From CAMLDH01 sp966250375 (GTDB lineage: Bacteria > Pseudomonadota > Gammaproteobacteria > Burkholderiales > Burkholderiaceae_D), in the NCBI GenBank assembly GCA_966250375.1, contig CBINHE010000102.1, positions 1-13,867 of the forward strand: DNA of 13,867 bases. Direction: 5' to 3'. Under the pieces are notes generated by a model. The model was not told the origin of the DNA. It was given only the letters and a program-made list of their open reading frames with translations, and ran no database searches. A program made the translations under genes and the position numbers. This document shows positions 7,928 to 13,867 of the stretch, in pieces (the first letter of the stretch is position 1; each line of letters starts with the position of its first letter).

Positions 7928-8662
7928 CTAAAGTTTAATTCCTGTGTGCAGGGCGGCTACGCCCGCCGTCAAATTGAAATACGTGACGCGTTCCAGTCCT
8001 GCGTCTTGCATCATTTTTTTCAATGTCTCCTGATCTGGGTGCATGCGGATCGATTCGGCCAGATAGCGGTAACTTTCCGCGTCATTCGCGATACGCTGGC
8101 CCAACCAGGGCAGCACGGAAAACGAATACACGTCATACGGCTTTTTCAGCGGCTCCCATACTTTGGAAAATTCCAAAACCAGCAGCTTGCCGCCCGGCTT
8201 CAGCACGCGGCGCATTTCGCTCAGCGCCGCATCCTTGTGCGTCATGTTGCGCAAGCCGAACGCGACCGATACGCGATCGAAATAATTATCTGGAAACGGC
8301 AATTTCTCCGCATTGCATAACAATGTGGGCGTGCACAAGCCCTTATTCAATAGTCGGTCGCGCCCTACGCGCAGCATCGATTCATTGATATCGGTCAGCC
8401 ACACTTCGCCGCTCGGCCCTGCCTGTTTGGCAAACGCCTTGGCCAGATCGCCGGTGCCGCCCGCGATATCGAGCACCTTGAAACCGGGCCGTATGCCCGC
8501 CTGTGCGATGGTGAAAGTCTTCCAGAGGCGATGCATGCCGCCCGACATCAAGTCGTTCATCACATCGTATTTGGCGGCGACGGAATGGAAGACCTCGGCG
8601 ACTTTATGCACTTTGTCTTCTTCGGGGACGGTTTGATAACCGAAATGGGTAGTGTTGGTCAT
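7928..8662 (-). CDS. ubiE: UbiE, ubiquinone/menaquinone C-methyltransferase
   Basis: A 244-residue class I SAM-dependent methyltransferase that adds the ring C-methyl in ubiquinone (and, where present, menaquinone) synthesis. The N-terminus TTHFGYQTVPEEDKVHKV is typical of UbiE. The SAM motif I VLDIAGGTGD is at 63-72, the acidic residue after beta-2 is D91 (LTDINESML), and the later family motif ALSEMRRVLKPGGKLLVLEF is present. The ATG at 8662 gives the usual family start; an in-frame ATG at 8707 would add 15 atypical residues and leave a leader of only about 13 nt. It is the first gene of ubiE-Tim44-ubiJ-ubiB and has a perfect -10 box upstream. Confidence 0.96.
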   Translation of the reverse strand: MTNTTHFGYQTVPEEDKVHKVAEVFHSVAAKYDVMNDLMSGGMHRLWKTFTIAQAGIRPGFKVLDIAGGTGDLAKAFAKQAGPSGEVWLTDINESMLRVGRDRLLNKGLCTPTLLCNAEKLPFPDNYFDRVSVAFGLRNMTHKDAALSEMRRVLKPGGKLLVLEFSKVWEPLKKPYDVYSFSVLPWLGQRIANDAESYRYLAESIRMHPDQETLKKMMQDAGLERVTYFNLTAGVAALHTGIKL

Positions 8663-8727
8663 GGTTGCAGTCTGGGTAACCGATGTTGCGCGTTGAATAG
8701 GCAACATCAGTGGATGCGCGAACGTGC

Positions 8728-8756
8728 ATTATACAAGGGCGCTAGTCGCCGCTCGA
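8728..8756 (-). promoter_or_regulatory. Probable promoter of the ubiE operon
   Basis: The minus strand carries a perfect TATAAT (8728-8733) preceded by TG, and a weak -35 TCGAGC (8751-8756, 3 of 6) at 17-bp spacing. Transcription would start near 8721, giving a leader of about 58 nt to the ubiE ATG. Confidence 0.55.
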
Positions 8757-9085
8757 CGCGCCGGCAAAATATCCGGCGCCGCTTCTTCATCGATTCCGCC
8801 ATCTCGGGGCTGTATCGCTGCAGTGAGTTGTGCGAATCGATATTGAAGATTCAAGATCGTGGAGGGCGATGAAATTCTTGTCGCGAGGGTAACTGTGAGC
8901 ATAAACTGGCTGACGCTTTTTATGGCAATTCAGGTATGCCTATCCCCTTGTGACATAAATAGCCGAAACAAACATGTGGCAAAGGTTTTCGCTGAGTTGG
9001 CTAGTCAAGTTAGGCGACTGGACACCAAGTCAGGAAGATAGTTGCTGTCCGTTTAAATATCACCTTTAACTTTAATGAAAACGAA
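8757..9085. other. Intergenic region between divergent ubiE and the GNAT gene, no convincing gene
   Basis: The first 50 bp are GC-rich and hold a 7-bp perfect inverted repeat, GCGCCGG (8758-8764) and CCGGCGC (8773-8779), next to the ubiE -35 position. From about 8870 the base composition drifts towards A+T, like the GNAT gene that follows. A 60-codon plus-strand frame (8859-9041) is open but has no recognisable motif and no ribosome site. I see no clear promoter for the GNAT gene. Confidence 0.5.
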
Positions 9086-9619
9086 ATGGTAAATTTCCGA
9101 AAAGCCCAAAGCAGAGATGTTGAACAGCTTGCTCTACTACATGCCAATAGTTGGAAAAAAACCTACCGTGGAATGATGCCGGATCATTTTTTAGACGGTG
9201 ATGTGGTATCGAATCGCATCGAGGTTTGGCATGAGCGCTTAGCTCAAAATCGTACCGATCAATTCGTTTTGTTAGCGGAAGAAGATTCGAAACTAGTCGG
9301 CTTTATTTGCGCATTTAGTAATGAGGATCCAGTCTGGGGTTCTTATATCGACAATTTACATGTGTCACATGAGAGCCAGCGGCGTAAGGTTGGCGCCTCC
9401 TTGATGACACATGCGGCCAATTGGCTAGACGATTGCTATCCGCAAATGGGCGTATATCTATGGGTGATGAAAGCCAATATGCCAGCCAGGCGCTTTTATG
9501 AGAAGTTGAAGGGGGCTAATGCAGGCACGGTGGATAAGCGGGATCCTAGTGGCGGATCAGCCCCAAATTGCCGCATGGTATGGGCGAAGCCAAAAGACCT
9601 CGCAGATGCAACGAGGTAA
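9086..9619 (+). CDS. GNAT family N-acetyltransferase
   Basis: A 177-residue acetyl-CoA-dependent N-acyltransferase of the GNAT superfamily; acceptor unknown. The N-terminal beta1-alpha1 region is typical (FRKAQSRDVEQLALLH), followed by a WKKTYRGMMPDHF segment common in RimI-like/YpeA-type members. Motif A is IDNLHVSHESQRRKVGASLM (about 90-109), where QRRKVG fits the (Q/R)xxGx(G/A) pyrophosphate loop with Ala at the last position. The later VMKANMPARRFYEKLKG (about 130-146) is motif B. The start has only a weak ribosome site, but the N-terminus is conserved in type. It stands alone on the plus strand, divergent from ubiE, with lower G+C than the ubi genes, and is flanked by non-coding stretches, so it is probably an accessory or transferred gene. 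Confidence 0.88.
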   Translation: MVNFRKAQSRDVEQLALLHANSWKKTYRGMMPDHFLDGDVVSNRIEVWHERLAQNRTDQFVLLAEEDSKLVGFICAFSNEDPVWGSYIDNLHVSHESQRRKVGASLMTHAANWLDDCYPQMGVYLWVMKANMPARRFYEKLKGANAGTVDKRDPSGGSAPNCRMVWAKPKDLADATR

Positions 9620-10407
9620 GCCGCACCTAGCAAGGCGTCAATAGCGAAGCGTCTTGCGCGGCATGAAACTCAATCCCTGTTCTTCCAGATAACGCGAGAC
9701 CTGCATCATCCGGCCTCAGGCGTGGTCAATGGCTTGCTTTACCGGTGTGCTCGAGCAATCTTGGCGGTTGGGCCTGCTGGCATTGGAGGGCAAGACGAAA
9801 CCGATTGATCATGGCTGGTGATGAATGGCGCCATGACTTTAGAACTTGCGCCAGTTCAATCTTTTTTTATTCAAATCCTAAAATAGGATCTTCGCTGATC
9901 GCGACATCCATTTCTGCTGAACCATGACGACTTCATCGGGCTGTAGCGCGGCAGCCCAAGCTCGCCGATCCCGCTTGAATACGCCAAATTGCCGTTGCTC
10001 GACGTGCGTGGTGCCATCGGCTTTTTCAATAAGGGCACAGGCCGTAAACTGAAATTGACTGAAGGCGACAAGTCACCCACAGTCTGTTTAACGTGCGCTC
10101 TTCAAGAAAGCAATCTGGGTACGAGTCAGTTCGACGGGTCACGGTAGAGTCGGGGTCTAGCCGCAAAAAAATTGCGCGGCCTCTTCCCGCCATCTTCCAC
10201 CCGTAGTTTCTTTCATTCTAGGGGGGCGCACGCCGCAATACTCGTTAGAGCGGGAAGTAGAACCGATTGATTACAAAATCAATTTCAATATATAAATCAA
10301 TACGTCAAATGCATTTTTGCCGGAATTAACCTCAATCCCGGCCGCCCCTCAATAATAGCGATGAGAGATACATCAAATTCAAGTCGCATCCTGCATCACC
10401 ATGTTTT
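9620..10407. other. 788-bp gap without a supported gene, probably decayed DNA
   Basis: No frame here gives a recognisable complete protein. Two stretches look protein-like but broken. On the minus strand, 9638-9709 reads MMQVSRYLEEQGLSFMPR..., preceded in frame by a stop at 9716-9718. On the plus strand, about 9961-10140 reads IPLEYAKLPLLDVRGAIG... with no start and a stop just before it. Small hairpins occur at 9874-9890 (ATCCTA/TAGGAT arms), at 10266-10283 (ATTGATT, loop ACAA, AATCAAT), and at 10319-10342, where the minus-strand RNA could form a 9-bp stem 66 nt beyond the sulP stop. None has a T-tract in the right place. The convergent ends of the GNAT and sulP genes meet across this gap. 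Confidence 0.5.
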
Positions 10408-11952
10408 TCAAGCTGCTGCTTTTTTCGGCATCCATCTGGTTAGTAAAGGCATGGATGCTTTTATAAGAGCGAAATTACGGCAATCCACAGTAATGCGTTT
10501 ATCTTTAGCTTCCCGAATAAATGCATCGATAATTTCATACACATCGGGATCGATAAAATCGGCATGATTTGCGTCGATGATTAAGGTCGCATCTTCAGGA
10601 ATGCTATGTAAATAGTGCTTCAGCTGCACTTTGCCTAAAAACGATACATCTTTACGAAACACCAATAAAAAGTGATCATCATATTGCGCAAAAGTGAATG
10701 TGCGACGCAAGTTAGCCAAGACCGCCAGGCTGATACAAGCAGCAAATCCAACGGCGATGCCCATTAACAGATCAATCACAACAACGCCAATCACGGTTGT
10801 CATAAAAGGTAAAAAGCGGCTCAAGCCTTGGCGAGCAAGAGCAATAAATAATGCGGGCTTGGCAAGCTTATAGCCGGTGTGGAGCAAAATCGCAGCAAGA
10901 CAAGCCAAAGGAATTAAATTAATGATACTGGTCAGGACAAACACGCTGACCAATAACAGGATTCCATGAACGACTGAAGACACTCTACTGCGCCCACCGG
11001 CATTGACGTTTGCCGAGCTGCGTACGATGACGGAAGTAATGGGAAGGCCGCCCAAGGTACCGGCGATCAGATTGCCGATACCCTGTGCTTTCAATTCGCG
11101 ATTTGGCGACGCGCGGCGCTTTTGCGGGTCAAGTTGTTCGATCGCTTCCAGGCTAAGTAGCGTCTCAAGACTTGCCACAATTGCCAACGTTACTGCAACA
11201 CCCCACACGTCCATATTCAATAGTTGGCTCAAATCCGGGGTTGGGATCGTATCGATAAGCGACGCAAGAGAAGCGAACGCTGGCAAATTTACCATGTGCT
11301 CAGATGAAGGCGCCCACGCAGGAGAAATCGTGTTCAAAGCGAATGTCGTTAGAATACCGATCAGTACTACGACTAATGGAGCCGGCACGGCACGAACGAC
11401 TGTAAAACGGCGTAAAGCGTTCGACTGCCAGCCAAACAAGACTGCCAAACTTGCCAGCGAGACAAACAATGCGGTCATGGAGATCGTTCCGAAGGGCGTA
11501 CCGATTGCTATAGCACTAGACACATCTGTACCGAGGCCCATTGCCAAAGGGATTTGCTTGATAATTAATAACAAGCCAATGGCAGCTAACATTCCAGTGA
11601 CCACTGAAGATGGCACATACGCTGCGAAGCGCCCTGCCTTCAATAACCCGAAAGCGAATTGCAGTACGCCCGACAATATAACGGCCGTCAGAAATGCAGA
11701 AAAGCTACCCAAGTGGGCTATCGCTTCGACCACAATCACGATTAAACCAGCCGCGGGACCACTTACACTTAAACGAGAACCGCTCAGCAAGGCAACCACC
11801 AGTCCGCCGATAATGCCTGATACAAGTCCGGCAAACGGTTCTACGCCCGATGCATTGGCAATGCCTAGACATAAAGGTAAGGCCACTAGAAATACAACGA
11901 TGCCAGCTAGAAAATCGGCTCGAAATGTGTTGAATAAAGAAGATGTTTTCAT
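10408..11952 (-). CDS. SulP family anion transporter, probably bicarbonate
   Basis: A 514-residue SLC26/SulP transporter. A long hydrophobic N-terminal part (about 1-405) with many membrane helices begins RADFLAGIVVFLVALPLCLG, the typical first helix, and includes SVSGPAAGL. A cytoplasmic STAS domain follows (about 415-505). In the STAS loop where anti-sigma-antagonists carry D-S/T-S/T-G, this protein reads DFIDPDVYEI, with no phosphorylatable serine. SulP members carry sulfate, bicarbonate or dicarboxylates. The start codon overlaps the stop of a beta-carbonic anhydrase gene by 4 nt, which makes bicarbonate the best guess, as for other SulP proteins linked or fused to carbonic anhydrases. 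It is translationally coupled to the upstream gene; its own ribosome site (AAGGA) is distant. Confidence 0.93.
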   Translation of the reverse strand: MKTSSLFNTFRADFLAGIVVFLVALPLCLGIANASGVEPFAGLVSGIIGGLVVALLSGSRLSVSGPAAGLIVIVVEAIAHLGSFSAFLTAVILSGVLQFAFGLLKAGRFAAYVPSSVVTGMLAAIGLLLIIKQIPLAMGLGTDVSSAIAIGTPFGTISMTALFVSLASLAVLFGWQSNALRRFTVVRAVPAPLVVVLIGILTTFALNTISPAWAPSSEHMVNLPAFASLASLIDTIPTPDLSQLLNMDVWGVAVTLAIVASLETLLSLEAIEQLDPQKRRASPNRELKAQGIGNLIAGTLGGLPITSVIVRSSANVNAGGRSRVSSVVHGILLLVSVFVLTSIINLIPLACLAAILLHTGYKLAKPALFIALARQGLSRFLPFMTTVIGVVVIDLLMGIAVGFAACISLAVLANLRRTFTFAQYDDHFLLVFRKDVSFLGKVQLKHYLHSIPEDATLIIDANHADFIDPDVYEIIDAFIREAKDKRITVDCRNFALIKASMPLLTRWMPKKAAA

Positions 11953-12590
11953 ACGGAGGCGATGTCCTTAAAAGATTGAGTGACAGTATGTGCATCATGA
12001 AGGTTGTCAATAGATGACAGCACCTTGATCAAACCGTCGTGCAGGCCAAAAATCCAGCCCTGCAATGTGAGCAATGATTTCATTTCCCTAATAACCGGCA
12101 TATCAGAAATCGTAATCACCTGTTGCAGTACATTTAGCTCAGCCAGCCGATCCACTTGTTCATTCAATGAGGGTAGTTCATCAAGTTCTCTTTTATGCTT
12201 CGCGGCCAGTGCGCGTAACTGCATAATGCGTTTATTCACGGTCGGCAGTGTCGGTGCTTGCGGCATGAGCGCCGCACGGATGCCGCCGCATTGATAATGA
12301 CCGCATACCACAATATGCTTTACTTTTAAAACCTCCACTGCATATTCGATGACACTCATCGCATTCTCATCATTTGCCGAAACGAGATTCGCAATATTTC
12401 GGTGAACGAACAGCTCGCCAGGAGCGGAATTGGTGATGCTTTCGGCAGGCACCCGACTATCGGAACATCCGATCCACAACACATCAGGATTCTGCCCTTG
12501 TGCCATGCGAGTGAAAATATTTGCATCGCGCGCAGTTACTTCACTCGCCCAAGCAACGTTTTTTACCAGCATCAGTTTTGGATGACTCAT
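11949..12590 (-). CDS. can: Beta-class carbonic anhydrase
   Basis: A 213-residue cytoplasmic zinc enzyme interconverting CO2 and bicarbonate. All active-site residues are visible at the same numbers as in E. coli Can: C42, D44 and R46 in GCSDSRVP (41-48), H98 and C101 in CGHYQCGG (96-103). Length is usual for the family. The ATG at 12590 is preceded by AGGAAAC with about 9-10 nt spacing. The stop overlaps the sulP start (ATGA), so carbonic anhydrase and transporter are made together: bicarbonate brought in by SulP, or formed from CO2, would be equilibrated at once, either for carboxylation reactions or pH balance. A near-perfect dyad 37-57 nt upstream of the start may control the pair. Confidence 0.96.
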   Translation of the reverse strand: MSHPKLMLVKNVAWASEVTARDANIFTRMAQGQNPDVLWIGCSDSRVPAESITNSAPGELFVHRNIANLVSANDENAMSVIEYAVEVLKVKHIVVCGHYQCGGIRAALMPQAPTLPTVNKRIMQLRALAAKHKRELDELPSLNEQVDRLAELNVLQQVITISDMPVIREMKSLLTLQGWIFGLHDGLIKVLSSIDNLHDAHTVTQSFKDIASV

Positions 12591-12626
12591 GGAAATGTTT
12601 CCTATTAGAATTAATGCGGAATGGTA

Positions 12627-12647
12627 TTGATATAAGGCTTACATCAA
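12627..12647. promoter_or_regulatory. 21-bp dyad upstream of can-sulP, candidate operator
   Basis: Two 10-bp arms, TTGATATAAG and CTTACATCAA, are inverted copies at 9 of 10 positions around a single central G. The dyad lies 37-57 nt upstream of the can ATG. The outer half-sites TTGAT and ATCAA are 11 bp apart, which fits the T-N11-A layout of LysR-type regulators better than the N4 spacing of FNR boxes. No confident -10/-35 pair is visible beside it. Confidence 0.5.
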
Positions 12648-12853
12648 AAACTATTTATCAGCACCTCTGCTTTGATGGTACCGAGATGGTAGGTGAAAAT
12701 TATTACACAAGTAGTTAAAGCGCCGGATGACAAAATACTAACCCAAATCCAGCGATTGCCACACTGATTTTTTTGTAACCTTTTGATTCCGAAGGACAAA
12801 GGCTTTTGATGGGCGTCGCCAAATGGTGAGGTGAGGCGAAACGTAAGCGTGAA

Positions 12854-13018
12854 ATGTCGGTACAAGCGGTTGGGGCCGAGACCGTGAATGGTCAAATTCA
12901 AGTCAAGCGGAACACGTCGTCAACCACGCCGTTTGGGGCACAGATGCCGTTCTTCATTGCATTTCTCAAGCTCATCAGACTGTACGAACGCTGGATCCTG
13001 GACTGCCCTCTGCACTAA
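12854..13018 (+). pseudogene. Remnant resembling the N-terminus of a DDE transposase
   Basis: A 54-codon plus-strand frame whose second half (TTPFGAQMPFFIAFLKLIRL then YERWILDCPLH) resembles, from memory, the start of some IS4/IS1380-like transposases: a T-P-x-G-G-type start, a FxxFLxxxxLxExW helix and DCPLxY. A stop codon cuts the frame exactly where the family would continue, and 12 bp later the 478-bp repeat begins, so only an N-terminal scrap is left. The family call is tentative. No terminal inverted repeat or target duplication was identified. Confidence 0.4.
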
Positions 13019-13027
13019 TTACCTCCC

Positions 13028-13508
13028 TCAGAGAGCATTGTTCTGGGACCCGCATTGCGATGCGCCGTTCTGATTGCCTCCAGGGACACAGGCGGGGGAA
13101 TTCCTCGTTTTATTTTCACCCTCCTCGGACGTGGCGCCGGCATCGATCAGCTCCGTCCCAGCCGAGAGGATAGCGGAGGCAGGCGCCACGAAGATGCCTC
13201 CTCCGATAGCGCCCGTGCTTCCGATTGCTATCTGCTGCGGCGACAAAGGCGGCGCGACGATGGAGCTGATGCCTGCTGCCGTCGTCGCGGAGGTATTGGT
13301 CAGGGCGTAATTGTCAGCGTCGTCGCCGCCGAGGGATAGCCCGGTGATGAACACCGTCTTGTTCACGCCGAGACTGGCATCCGCGAAATTGCCGGCAGCA
13401 GTAGCGACGGAGAGGTTGTCGCCCGCGATCATGCCGGTGAAGGCGGCATTGGCCGTATTCAGCGTTGCCGCTGTCGTACCGTCATAGGTCTTGTTATTCG
13501 CTGTGATA
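13028..13508 (-). pseudogene. Out-of-frame duplicate of a YDG-repeat adhesin C-terminus
   Basis: On the minus strand this unit encodes one complete YDG/MBG-type module, LSITANNKTYDGTTAATLN through DNYALTNTSATTAAGI, followed by a tail of about 75 residues rich in Ala, Gly and Ser and ending CGSQNNAL-stop. Such modules are found in long secreted adhesins of the filamentous-haemagglutinin/two-partner-secretion type. It has no start codon or ribosome site, and the upstream copy ends at 13494 in a different frame, so it should not be translated as part of the adhesin. The frame stays open back to 13621 only because the repeat lacks stops there. Alternatively, if the upstream array has a compensating shift, this could be the true end of the gene. 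Confidence 0.7.
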
Positions 13509-13867
13509 GAGAGCCTTGTCCTGGGACCCGCATTGCGATGCCCCGTTCTGATTGCCTCCAGGGACACAGAGGGGGGAATTCCTCGTTTTGTTTTCACCCT
13601 CCTCGGACGTGGCGCCGGCATCGATCAGCTCCGCCCCAGCCGAGAGGATAGCGGAGGCAGGCGCCGCGAAGGTGCCTCCTCCGATAGCGCACGTGCTTCC
13701 GCGTGCGATCTGCTGCGGCGACAAAGACGGCGCGACGATGGCGCTGATGCCTGCTGCCGTCGTCGTGGAAGTATTGGTCAGGGCGTAATTGTCAGCGTCG
13801 CCGCCGCCGAGTGATAGCCCGGTGATGAACACCGTCTTGTTCACGCCGAGACTGGCATCCGCGAAAT
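13031..13867. repeat. Tandem duplication, period 478 bp
   Basis: The segment 13043-13389 recurs at 13521-13867 without any insertion or deletion. I count 17 substitutions over 347 bp (about 95% identity). Similarity also extends leftwards over GAGAGC-TTGT to about 13031/13509. Unit 1 is therefore about 13031-13508, and unit 2 starts at 13509 and runs off the window. The period is one more than a multiple of three, so the same protein module is read in different frames in the two units. Confidence 0.9.
13494..13867 (-). CDS. C-terminal end of a YDG-repeat adhesin, gene continues beyond the window
   Basis: A minus-strand frame open from the window edge to a stop at 13494-13496. It covers the second half of a YDG/MBG module (FADASLGVNKTVFITGLSLG to YALTNT) and a tail ending CGSQDKALYHSE. 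YDG modules form beta-strand-rich repeats in large surface or secreted proteins of bacteria, mostly two-partner-secretion exoproteins; the N-terminal secretion domain would lie to the right of this window. The tail contains the pair C-x11-C (CVPGGNQNGASQC), kept in both copies, plus an additional cysteine (GSTC) only here. The last four residues come from read-through into the next repeat unit. Function and length of the whole protein cannot be seen. Confidence 0.7.
   Translation of the reverse strand, partial: FADASLGVNKTVFITGLSLGGGDADNYALTNTSTTTAAGISAIVAPSLSPQQIARGSTCAIGGGTFAAPASAILSAGAELIDAGATSEEGENKTRNSPLCVPGGNQNGASQCGSQDKALYHSE

Noticed and set aside
8859..9041. 60-codon plus-strand frame before the GNAT gene
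   Set aside because: No ribosome site, no motif and no sign of membrane or signal sequence of a known type; kept only as gap description.
10230..10290. tRNA-like pattern (CTCGTTAGAGC and a hairpin ATTGATT-ACAA-AATCAAT)
   Set aside because: No acceptor stem, no TTCGA loop and a four-base hairpin loop instead of a seven-base anticodon loop.
10319..10342. Possible terminator for sulP
   Set aside because: A 9-bp stem with one G-U pair forms on the minus strand, but it is followed by AAAAATG rather than a T-tract.
11003..11971. Plus-strand open frame of 322 codons
   Set aside because: Antisense shadow of sulP; Thr/Ala-rich mirror composition without a domain.
12627..12647. Reading the can-sulP dyad as an FNR/ANR box
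   Set aside because: FNR boxes need TTGAT and ATCAA separated by 4 bp; here they are 11 bp apart.
12644..12901. 85-codon minus-strand frame upstream of can
   Set aside because: No recognisable motif, overlaps the operator region and the transposase-like remnant, and has no good ribosome site.
13031..13867. Repeat array as CRISPR or as plus-strand genes
   Set aside because: The unit is 478 bp without short repeat/spacer alternation, and the plus-strand frames are mirror readings of the YDG module and tail.

Overview
The window looks like chromosomal DNA of a betaproteobacterium, most likely Burkholderiales and probably Oxalobacteraceae (Herminiimonas/Janthinobacterium-like). This is inferred from protein character and two gene blocks typical of that group: fmdB-DUF502-aspS and ubiE-Tim44-ubiJ-ubiB. 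No database search was possible.

Left part (1-8733), all on the minus strand and housekeeping in nature. A small FmdB-type zinc-ribbon protein, a DUF502 membrane protein and aspartyl-tRNA synthetase form one probable operon, with a clear promoter just upstream of the zinc-ribbon gene. A sodium:solute symporter with its own -10 box comes next. It is separated from the ubiquinone genes by a REP-type palindrome pair. The ubiquinone block is transcribed ubiE, Tim44-like membrane protein, ubiJ, ubiB: a C-methyltransferase, an uncharacterised membrane protein, an SCP2-type lipid-binding accessory factor and an atypical kinase/ATPase. A strong intrinsic terminator sits inside this block, between the Tim44-like gene and ubiJ.

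Middle part (8734-10407), accessory in character. It holds a lone plus-strand GNAT acetyltransferase flanked by about 0.35 kb and 0.8 kb with no convincing gene. The larger gap looks like decayed coding DNA.

Right part (10408-12650). A beta-carbonic anhydrase and a SulP anion transporter overlap by 4 nt on the minus strand, suggesting coupled bicarbonate uptake and CO2/HCO3- interconversion. A near-perfect 21-bp dyad lies just upstream of the carbonic anhydrase gene and is the best operator candidate in the window.

Right edge (12854-13867). A remnant of what looks like a transposase N-terminus abuts a 478-bp tandem duplication. The duplication carries the C-terminal end of a large YDG/MBG-repeat adhesin whose body lies beyond the window. 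Its period is not a multiple of three, so the second module copy is out of frame. Each copy ends in a conserved cysteine pair reminiscent of the surface-anchoring loop of HMW1-type two-partner-secreted adhesins.

I found no phage, CRISPR, rRNA or tRNA, and no obviously new multi-gene system. The most notable signals are the REP pair, the terminator inside the ubi block, the can-sulP dyad and the duplicated adhesin tail.
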